NCBI GenBank assembly: GCA_020186115.1
Contig: WSYJ01000151.1
Coordinates: forward strand, 479,533-543,532
Length of the DNA: 64,000 nucleotides
Source of the DNA: Histomonas meleagridis
Taxonomy: Eukaryota; Parabasalia; Tritrichomonadida; Dientamoebidae
Direction of reading: 5' to 3'
Of this stretch, positions 20,334 through 27,935 are shown one piece after another. Under the pieces are notes generated by a model, which worked only from the letters and a program-made list of their open reading frames with translations, ran no database searches and had not been told where the DNA came from. The stretch's first letter is position 1, and every line of letters starts with the position of its first letter. A program made the position numbers and the translations under genes.

Positions 20334-20663
20334 CTTCGTCTCCATAACTCTTCGCATGTTAATTTCTAAACTGTTTTTTTATAACACATCATTTATAACA
20401 CTTTACAACAATACAAAAATTGAATAGGAAAATTTCCCTATCGTCCAGACACTTCACATTTTCAAAAAAATATTTTCCATCCTAAGCAAAATGCAAATAG
20501 TGTCTCAAGTCACTAACACACACATAATCTTTGATAAAGTATAATCCAAATATGCAATTTCGCGTTTTCATTCACTTCGCCGAAGATAAAAGTTCTTTTA
20601 TCCAAATCGTTCACATTCACAAAACTTCGTTCGTTTACAGTATCGCTCCAAACGTTTTACTGT
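20334..20663. other. Convergent intergenic region, no gene seen
   Basis: AT-rich spacer with TTATAACAC repeats around 20380-20400. No gene is recognised. Confidence 0.5.
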
Positions 20664-21821
20664 TCAGCAGAGCCCGATCCTGTTGCACGCCTCTGTAGCC
20701 GACATTCCCTTTTGCGCGTACCTCATCACCACGTTCAGGTGATGTCCGACAATTGTTTCGCACACCTCCTTCAGCTGCGCGGGCACCTTCTCGCACAGCT
20801 TCTTCGCGTTCATCGCTGTCGCCGCCTTGCCCTCGAGCAACGCCTTCACTCCGTTCACTACTGTCTTGCACACTGTGCACGCCGCGAAGTTTGAGACTCC
20901 CTCCGGAACGTCGATGGGCTCTACTTCATCTTCATCTTCTTCATCATTTCGTTGTCGCAAGAAGCGTTTGCCGCAGACTTCTTTAGCGATGATGACGCCT
21001 TGGTAAGGGCCGTACTTCCTGACATGATCAACTAAGCACTGGCTGAAGTTCGTCATGTCGCTGACTGTGTTAATCGCAAGTTCATCTTCATCGGAGTTCA
21101 GCTCGGGGCAACTCCTTCTGCATATCTTCGCGGCTTCACTGTTGGATAACTTTGGATTTTCAAGAATTGCATTCACTATGCACGACGAACATTTTGGTGA
21201 AATGTAATTTGAGTTAGAGCAAAAAGGACCGCAATAAAGATCAGCTGCATAAGAGCCTAAAAGTCGTCCTTTGGTGTTGATGTAATATGAGTAACATGCA
21301 GCGCATTCACCTCGTCCATTCGATTCGGATTCTTCGGAATTTCCGCATATTCGGTGAATCGTTTCAAATGGATACCCTTTTCCGTAGTAAAAATAAAAAC
21401 AGGAGGCCTCATTGGAAGCGTCGTTCACATATTTGCTTTTTGGATAGTTCTGACAAATGTCTTTGCAAGATCCTTTGCGTTCACTGAAACACTCATCCAT
21501 GCATGATTCATAAGTTTTGTGCCCAATTTGGAGAAACCGGTTATCTCCTGGAGGACCTTTCTTTAAATCTTGATTTGGAAATTCGTCAGAATAGTCATAA
21601 TCCATTTCATCTTCATCGTTGCTGTTCTTGCAAAGACTTGGACAGTTATTAAGGGCATATATTGGACCAAGAGTTTGGCCGTAGATGGCAATTTGTTGTG
21701 CAAGGCAAATGGCGCATGCTGCATACGAATTTTCTTCATCTTTCGCATCATGTTCTTCATTATTATACCGATTATTGCAATAATTAATGTTTAGAGCATG
21801 GATAAACAAGAGAACAAGCAT
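20664..21821 (-). CDS. Secreted Cys-rich protein with C-terminal saposin B domain
   Basis: This 385-aa protein has a short hydrophobic signal-like N-terminus (MLVLLFIHALNI). A long Cys-rich region with acidic spacers follows (about 30-300), then one clear saposin B domain at about 305-385 (GVSNFAACTVCKTVVNGVK, then CEKVPAQLKEVCETIV and a final ATEACNRIGLC). Saposin-like proteins bind or perturb lipid membranes, and in trichomonads they include lysosomal or secreted pore-forming types. The six-Cys pattern here is complete. The upstream Cys-rich part has pairs such as CAICLAQQ and CSSCIVNAI that look like further, more diverged saposin-type units. The DNA for the last domain (about 20664-20960) is clearly richer in G and C than the rest of the gene. 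Confidence 0.7.
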   Translation of the reverse strand: MLVLLFIHALNINYCNNRYNNEEHDAKDEENSYAACAICLAQQIAIYGQTLGPIYALNNCPSLCKNSNDEDEMDYDYSDEFPNQDLKKGPPGDNRFLQIGHKTYESCMDECFSERKGSCKDICQNYPKSKYVNDASNEASCFYFYYGKGYPFETIHRICGNSEESESNGRGECAACYSYYINTKGRLLGSYAADLYCGPFCSNSNYISPKCSSCIVNAILENPKLSNSEAAKICRRSCPELNSDEDELAINTVSDMTNFSQCLVDHVRKYGPYQGVIIAKEVCGKRFLRQRNDEEDEDEVEPIDVPEGVSNFAACTVCKTVVNGVKALLEGKAATAMNAKKLCEKVPAQLKEVCETIVGHHLNVVMRYAQKGMSATEACNRIGLC

Positions 21822-22624
21822 TCAATACTGTCAAATGACACAATTTTTTGTGGAAGGTTTGAATTTAGTTCTAAAGGTCAAATGTGACGGTTACTAAATT
21901 TTTCTAAACATAAGAAATCCATATTGAAACAATGGACGGAGATTTCTCCGTAAACTATTCATTTGCTTGTTTTTTTCTGAAAGTTCGGTTTTGACGATTT
22001 ATCTTTTTATTTTACCACTTTTTTCATAATTAAAATAGTTTGTTTGTTTGTTTCCCACAATTAATTATCGTACCATTTAAAACGCAATAAAATGCAATAA
22101 ATAAAGTTCTATTGAAATAAAGGGTACCAAACCTTTTTGCAAAATGGTTCATTCCATCCTTTTCAAATTCAGTAACATGGCTTAAGCACTTTTAAAGGAG
22201 ACGTTTGATGAAAAATATTTTTATTCATATTATTGAAACTTAAAAACTTGAACAGATTCAAAAAATCTACCTGGAGATCCCCTGTTAGAAATGATCAATA
22301 AATATGACAATTGTGGGAATATTACAAGAAATGAAAAAATCTGATTTTCTGTTATAAGGGTACCCCCATAATTGAATGATTTACAAATCAATTCTTAAGC
22401 CCAATTTTGTGGTCTTGGGCTTAATTAAGCGCCTTATTACCTACTATTTTGGGGGAATAAAAAGATGAAATTTTCTGAATAAGTTCAATTTGGCTAACCT
22501 TCGATTTTTATGATTTTTTATAAATTTTTCCTGATAGTGAAGGCTTAAAAATCAAAATTCAAGTAGTTGAGTTACAAAAAGTGGCAGTAATTCACTTTTT
22601 ACGTATACTCAAATTTGAAAAAGC
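21822..22624. other. Divergent intergenic region, no gene seen
   Basis: About 0.8 kb with no ORF of note. It has several GGTACC-containing stretches (about 22122, 22360) and AAAGG/CCTTT strings, but nothing recognisable. Confidence 0.5.
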
Positions 22625-23770
22625 ATGAACAAATGGATACCATTCTTCTCCTTCTATGATGATGAGGGCATCGAGACAGTCACGTCTAAAGATCAAAAAA
22701 ATACTGAAATGCAAGTATTTAATCAAAAGAAATCCGAATTTTATATCAATCGAAATAATATTCGAGATTATTTAATATCAATTATTTCATCTCCACCAAA
22801 TTCATTTCATCAATATTCATCACAAGAACCATGGATTCCATATCATTTTATTTTATCTTTTTCTCTTTTATCATTCCACAAGTTACGCAATATTCAATTA
22901 TTCAAAGAAGCCTGTTCCAAATACATCTTTAAAAGGCAAAGTAAATATGGTGGTTATGGTCCTTCACCTCATGAAATTGGTCATGTCGCCTTAACATATA
23001 CATCCATCAATACCATTGCGCTTACATTAAACGAAGCTAATTTCCAATCCATTGATCGTCATTCCCTATACAATTGGTTTATGTCACTTAAGCAGCCTAA
23101 TGGTTCTTTTTCATCGTCAGAAGGATATCCATATGAATGTGACACACGTTCCACGTATTGTGTTATATCTGTTGCATCTCTTCTAAACATTCTTACTCCT
23201 GAGCTAACCAAGAACACAGCAGCTTTCCTCTCAAGTTGCCAAGGTTATGATGGCGGCTTCGGACCAATCCCCGGCTCCGAGACGCACGGTGGCTATGGCT
23301 TTTGTGCCCTTGCAGCGCTTGATCTTCTTGGCGCGCTTGACACGATCGACGCCAACTCTGCCATCAAATGGTGTTCGATGCGTCAAATGCCATTTTGCGG
23401 CGGTTTTAATGGCAGAACGAACAAACTCGTCGACACTTGCTACACGTGGTGGGTTGGAGCAATGTGCAAAATATTAAGCGACCGCACGGGAACAGCTCCG
23501 TTTTGGAACGATGAGGCGCTCGCGACTTACGTTTTGACTGTTTGCCAAAACGTCGATGGCAGCTGCGGAGGGTTTAAGGATAAGCCCGGAAAGAAGGTGG
23601 ACATGTTCCACACGATGTACGGGCTGGCGGGGCTGTCGGCTGCGTGCAGGAATCTAATAAAGGAAAAAACGGGATTCGAGTTGGAGGAAATGGACGCGCG
23701 TTATTGCGTGACGAAAGCGGCGGCGGAAATGATGAAAAGTTACTTCGCTGCAATTCCTTTTGAGTATTAA
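22625..23770 (+). CDS. Protein farnesyltransferase beta subunit
   Basis: This is the 381-aa catalytic subunit that, with an alpha partner, attaches farnesyl to the Cys of C-terminal CaaX motifs. The alpha-alpha barrel repeats are visible: KYGGYGPSP, LKQPNGSFSS, CQGYDGGFGP, RQMPFCGGFNGR and CQNVDGSCGGFKDKPGK. Zinc ligands are identifiable as Asp and Cys of KLVDTCYTWW and His of MFHTMYGL. PGSETHGGYGFCALAAL and DKPGKKVDMFHT are closer to farnesyltransferase beta than to type I or II geranylgeranyltransferase beta. The Cys in SCGGF is an unusual local variation. From about 23240 to the end the DNA switches to G/C-rich codons, whereas the 5' half is AT-rich. Confidence 0.85.
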   Translation: MNKWIPFFSFYDDEGIETVTSKDQKNTEMQVFNQKKSEFYINRNNIRDYLISIISSPPNSFHQYSSQEPWIPYHFILSFSLLSFHKLRNIQLFKEACSKYIFKRQSKYGGYGPSPHEIGHVALTYTSINTIALTLNEANFQSIDRHSLYNWFMSLKQPNGSFSSSEGYPYECDTRSTYCVISVASLLNILTPELTKNTAAFLSSCQGYDGGFGPIPGSETHGGYGFCALAALDLLGALDTIDANSAIKWCSMRQMPFCGGFNGRTNKLVDTCYTWWVGAMCKILSDRTGTAPFWNDEALATYVLTVCQNVDGSCGGFKDKPGKKVDMFHTMYGLAGLSAACRNLIKEKTGFELEEMDARYCVTKAAAEMMKSYFAAIPFEY

Positions 23771-24163
23771 CGTGTGAAATAAATTTGTTTTATTGTAAAG
23801 AAAAATAATTTGTAACTATTGTTGAAAAAATCATTAAAATCATTTCGGAAGAAAAAGTTTATGAAAACAAATAGACTAACACCTTAATGTAGCCCACGCC
23901 GAAACTGTAGCATTATTCTTAGAGAACATATCCAGTAATATATTTTTTTTAGATTTGATTTTTTGTTGAGTATTGTTCCTATTTTCACTCACTTCACCAT
24001 GGAGAACGTTAGCATGAAAAAATCATTTTTCTCGATTTTCTTTAAATTTTATTGAAGAACTGTTTCTAATTTTAACATGATTTTTAAAGACACACTGTGT
24101 CAAAATTAATTTCAATTCTTTTGATTTTAAAACATTCCAAATACAAAATCAACAAATTTTTAT
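23771..24163. other. Intergenic, no gene seen
   Basis: AT-rich convergent spacer between the farnesyltransferase gene and the RING fragment. Nothing is recognised. Confidence 0.5.
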
Positions 24164-24631
24164 TTAAATTATTACTGCGTTTCCAATTTTTGGTTTTTTT
24201 AAAGGTTTAATTTGTTTTTTCATTTCATTTTTTTCCAATTTTTGCTCATTCCACAAATCAATTCTTTTTCTTTTTCCCATTTCCTCAAAATTAATTACTT
24301 GTAATTGTCCTATTTCATTCTCATTTTCATTTAACTTTCTATTTTCCATAATTTTTGCATTACAAATATTACACACACCATCAATTACACAATTCACATG
24401 AAACACATGCCCACAACCAAAAGCAATTATATCACTTTGTCCAAGTAATTTATTACAATTCATACATTTTATTCCATTATATTCCACACCCATACATAAC
24501 TCATTAATTTTTAAAAGTTGTTTATTTGCAGCCTCATTTTTTTTAATTTCCAACAAATTAATTTCAAACTCATTTTTCTCACGAATTGATCTAAAGAAAT
24601 GAATTACAATTGATCCCACAACATCAACGGT
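24164..24631 (-). pseudogene. C-terminal fragment of a RING-type protein (Vps-C/CORVET-HOPS-like)
   Basis: The open frame starts right after a TAA at 24632-24634 and has no ATG at its head. It encodes a helical stretch followed by a Cys/His cluster: GIKCMNCNKLL, then IIAFGCGHVFHVNCV and VCNICNAKI. This is a RING-H2-like end of the sort that closes Vps8/Vps11/Vps18/Vps41 subunits of endolysosomal tethering complexes. The following tail is Lys/Glu/Asn-rich. Only about 150 residues remain, so the rest of the gene (usually 800+ residues) is missing. It abuts an ARPC1 fragment on the opposite strand at about 24614-24631, which suggests a rearrangement breakpoint. Confidence 0.6.
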
Positions 24632-24982
24632 TTACCATTATTGGCTTTAGCTTTCATTAGCAACACTGCTTTGGTTGGAGCTGGTTTCGACTGTGCACCA
24701 CGTCTTTACGTCTTAAATGGCGATGATTGGGTAGACCTTGGTTTAATTGATATCGCCGAAATTCGTGAAAAGGCAGCAGGTGGTTCCTCATCCTGATTTG
24801 CTTCAAGAGCCGCTGCTTTTGGTGGTAAGGCTGTTAACAAGAGTGAAGGAATCCATAACAACATTATCCTTGGAATTCGCGTTACCAAGAATGCTTTCAC
24901 CACATGCGCAAATGATGGCAAACTTGGTATTTGGCCATTTGATGCCCTTAAGAATCACTTCAAAGGTAAAAATCTCTTCTGA
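24614..24982 (+). pseudogene. C-terminal fragment of Arp2/3 complex subunit 1 (ARPC1), with in-frame stop
   Basis: A frame open from 24614 (just after a TGA at 24611-24613) reads NINGLPLLALAFISNTALVG, AGFDCAPRLYVLNGDDWVDL, then an in-frame TGA at 24794-24796. It continues as FASRAAAFGGKAVN, IHNNIILGIRV, TTCANDGKLGIWPFDALKNH and stops at 24980-24982. This order matches the last WD40 blades of ARPC1, the 40-kDa seven-bladed subunit of the Arp2/3 actin nucleator. There is no start codon and the first 60 percent or so of the protein is absent. It is a truncated, nonsense-bearing copy; a complete gene presumably exists elsewhere in the genome. Confidence 0.7.
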
Positions 24983-25202
24983 GTAAAATAGGCATCCTAT
25001 AGATGGTTTTATGAGAGAATTCCTTGTTGAAAAAAATTCGAAGAATATAGATGAGTTTGTGATGAAGTTTAAAATGCTATTTTCCGTTGAGTTCCTTGAT
25101 GGTCACATAGTTCCCCATTTTTTGTGAGAATAATTAGTCAAAAATCCTCTTCTTCTGGATGAATTTGTCTTTTTATTCACTTTTTTCTTTTTAGGCTAAA
25201 CC

Positions 25203-26072
25203 TTACTTCCCAACTTCAGTCAAGGAATCGACTTTCATATCTGTTTCACCGTCTGTGCTGAAAGACATTTCCTTGTTACGTTCTACTTCCGAACGCAAAT
25301 TCTCGGCTTTTTCAATTACACATTTGTAAGCATCGGTGCCTGTTGCAAGTCTGACTGGAGGATCCTCCATTTCGGACAGTTTGACAATCAAACTTCCTAG
25401 CTTAGCCGGGTCACCTGCTTGTTTGTGGTTCATGCTTTCATGCCATTTCCGGAATGTTTCAAACTGAGGAGCATAGTCAGGGATATTCTTTTCCGAATAT
25501 TTCACTGAACTGCTATCCAAAAAGTCGGTCTTGAAAAATCCAGGTTCGATGATGGTAGAACGAATGCCCAAAGGTTTTACTTCTTGAGCCAAACCTTCCA
25601 TCAAACCTTCCACAGCGAACTTTGATGAAGCATAAATCGCTCCACCTGCCACCGAAAACACTCCTGATACTGACGTGATGGTAAAAATACGTCCTGAATG
25701 TTTTGCTCGCATATATGGAAGAACAGCACGTGTCATGTTCATTACACCAAATACATTAGTTTCAAACTGGCTACGAATTTGCTCATCGGTGGTGTTCTCA
25801 AACCATCCCAACTGTCCGTATCCAGCATTATTCACCAGTATGTCAATCTGGCCAAATTGTTCGATTGTAGCTTCAACGGCCGCTGATACGCTCGCTTTGT
25901 CTGTTACGTCCAATGAAAGTGTAAGCACTTTTGGATTTGTTCCAAATTCTTTTTCAACTTTCTCCTTATTGCGAGAAGTTGCCACAACACGGCCACCTGC
26001 TTCCAAGGCAGCTTTGGCAATGGCTAAGCCAAGCCCGCGTCCTGCTCCTGTTATCAACCAAACCCTTTCCAT
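25203..26072 (-). CDS. Short-chain dehydrogenase/reductase (classical SDR), bacterial-like
   Basis: This 289-aa NAD(P)-dependent oxidoreductase has the complete classical SDR set: Rossmann motif TGAGRGLG (residues 8-15), an Arg/Asn after the second strand (TSRNKEKV, suggesting NADP preference), DVTD, NNAGYGQLG, catalytic Ser in SVSGVFS, and the YASSK motif with catalytic Tyr and Lys. The PGFFKTDF segment after it is also typical. The substrate cannot be read from sequence. The protein reads like bacterial oxidoreductases annotated as 'SDR family, oxidoreductase' and the DNA is G/C-richer than its surroundings, so lateral transfer from a bacterium is a fair inference. The ATG at 26072 is a true start. 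Confidence 0.85.
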   Translation of the reverse strand: MERVWLITGAGRGLGLAIAKAALEAGGRVVATSRNKEKVEKEFGTNPKVLTLSLDVTDKASVSAAVEATIEQFGQIDILVNNAGYGQLGWFENTTDEQIRSQFETNVFGVMNMTRAVLPYMRAKHSGRIFTITSVSGVFSVAGGAIYASSKFAVEGLMEGLAQEVKPLGIRSTIIEPGFFKTDFLDSSSVKYSEKNIPDYAPQFETFRKWHESMNHKQAGDPAKLGSLIVKLSEMEDPPVRLATGTDAYKCVIEKAENLRSEVERNKEMSFSTDGETDMKVDSLTEVGK

Positions 26073-26472
26073 ATTTTTTGAAACACTTCACATTTGGTCC
26101 AAAAAGTATCGTATATAATAATAAACTTGTGAAAAAAAATCGGAAACAGAAAATCCACTTTTTGAATGTGAATTCTATTCAAACCAATCAAAAGCGGTTA
26201 TCCCATTCGATATTAATAGTATAGAAAAAGTGAAATTTTGAAAGCATTTCCATCGGTGTAATGTTTTAAGGTTCTATCGTCAGATTTTTTCTGTGTTTTT
26301 TGATCTGTCGAATTTTTTTGTTTGTTTAACAAACTGTATAAAAACTTATGATACATCGAAAATTTTATTGTCCAAGTGAATTACAAATTGTTGATCACTA
26401 CAATAATAACGAAATTTAATACTTTATAGAAAGAATGCCCAATAACTAAAGTTTTCAAGTCACTTTACTCAC
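26073..26472. other. Intergenic, no gene seen
   Basis: AT-rich region between the SDR promoter and the 3' end of the four-domain saposin gene. No motif is recognised. Confidence 0.5.
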
Positions 26473-27744
26473 TTAGCAAAGGTTTAATTTGCCGCAAACG
26501 TCGAGAGATGATAGGCCAGATCCGAGCCATGAGATAACCTTAGTGAGGTAGTTGTTAATGATTGTTGAGCAGATGCTTTGTACTGAAGCTGGGAGCTTTG
26601 TGCAAAGGTTTGCTGCGAGTGCAGCGATTTGGGATGTGACTGATGTATCCTTCATGATAGTGACTATTCCATTAATTACTGTCTTGCAAACAGTGCACGC
26701 TGTTCCGTTATCGATACCAGATGGAATTTCGATAAATATAATTTCATCATCGTCGTCTTCGTCTTCTTCGATATCATAATCATAGCGATGTGGACGATTG
26801 TTTCCGCTGCAGTATTTGAGTTTGGTGCAGATTGCTGACTTCGAAAGCTTCTGTCCGAGCCATGACATGATCGGGCCGACAGCTGCACCAACAATTGCCT
26901 TGCAAAGAGCAACGCCAACACCGCTTGAGATAACGCCGCATGCAGCTGTGGCTGCTGATGAAACAACCTTTTGGATAAGGCTGTTGCCCATTGCCTTTGA
27001 TATAAAGCCAACAGCTTTTTGACAGATTGCACAGTTATCAGCATTAGAAAGTCCTAATGGAAGTTCCATTTCGGTGATGTAGTCATCGTCGTCCATTTCG
27101 AGGTATAATTGAAGATATGCATCATCGTTGTTGTCATTGCTTGTGCAAATGTTGATCTTGACACAGATTTCGGCATTGTTAAGTCCTTCGGCAATGTAGT
27201 TGATGACAGTTGGAATGTATTGAACAATCTTGTCGCAGAAATCACGACCGATCTTGGGGAAACGTGCACAGATCTTTTCAGCTTGTTCCATTATTTTGCT
27301 TTCGACTGTTGTGCTTTTGATGATTGAGACAATGCCTGAGATAAGGTGCTTGCAAATTGAGCAGCCAATGCCATTTTCAAGTCCTTCTGGGATGTTGATG
27401 TAAACTAATTCATCATCTTCATCATTTGAAGTGCAAAGGCCAAGTTTATTGCAAATGTTAGCTTGTGAGATACCTTTAGAAACCCATGAGATAACTTTTG
27501 GAAGATATTCAGCAATGATTGTCTTGCAAAGGTTTTGCGCAGCATTATTCTTGAACTTCTTGCAGATTTCAGCGGCTAATTGAGCGATTGCAGTTTGGAT
27601 TTTTGTGTTATCCATGATGTTTGTAATTCCAGAGATCACAGTTGTGCAAACAGCGCATGCGTCGGTATTAGTCAAGCCTGCTGGCACTTCAATTGGTTTA
27701 ACATCTTCATAGCACAAGTTGCATGCCAACAAAAGAGCAAACAT
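26473..27744 (-). CDS. Secreted protein with four saposin B domains
   Basis: The 423-aa product begins with a short signal peptide (MFALLLACNLC). Four tandem saposin B units follow at roughly residues 18-104, 112-200, 228-313 and 340-423. Each starts with a Pro/Leu-x-GL-xN-x-x-x-C-x-x-C pattern (AGLTNTDACAVC, EGLENGIGCSIC, LGLSNADNCAIC, SGIDNGTACTVC) and ends with a C-x-x-L/I-xxC (NICNKLGLC, EICVKINIC, AICTKLKYC, DVCGKLNLC), giving the six-Cys fold. Acidic linkers separate them, as in prosaposin-like precursors cut into single domains. A role in lysosomal lipid handling or membrane lysis is inferred from the family. An upstream TTG keeps the frame open to 27762, but the ATG at 27744 is the better start. 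Confidence 0.8.
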   Translation of the reverse strand: MFALLLACNLCYEDVKPIEVPAGLTNTDACAVCTTVISGITNIMDNTKIQTAIAQLAAEICKKFKNNAAQNLCKTIIAEYLPKVISWVSKGISQANICNKLGLCTSNDEDDELVYINIPEGLENGIGCSICKHLISGIVSIIKSTTVESKIMEQAEKICARFPKIGRDFCDKIVQYIPTVINYIAEGLNNAEICVKINICTSNDNNDDAYLQLYLEMDDDDYITEMELPLGLSNADNCAICQKAVGFISKAMGNSLIQKVVSSAATAACGVISSGVGVALCKAIVGAAVGPIMSWLGQKLSKSAICTKLKYCSGNNRPHRYDYDIEEDEDDDDEIIFIEIPSGIDNGTACTVCKTVINGIVTIMKDTSVTSQIAALAANLCTKLPASVQSICSTIINNYLTKVISWLGSGLSSLDVCGKLNLC

Positions 27745-27837
27745 TTTACTATTTGCAAACAACCCGTCAAATTGACACCCACAGCCATTGAAAATTCAAG
27801 CGGAGGACGTTATTTGACGTCGAGTTTTGTATGCTGT

Positions 27838-27846
27838 AAAACGGTT
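27838..27846 (-). promoter_or_regulatory. AACCGTTTT motif upstream of the four-domain saposin gene
   Basis: Reads AAAACGGTT on the plus strand, about 95 bp before the ATG at 27744, in the short space between this gene and the end of the AP-3 delta gene. Confidence 0.35.
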
Positions 27847-27935
27847 TTTTATACAAATTTTTTTCTGTAAATCATCGGAACAAATAAAACTTCGAACATT
27901 CGCATTCATAAAATTTAAAGCATTAAAATTTTTAT

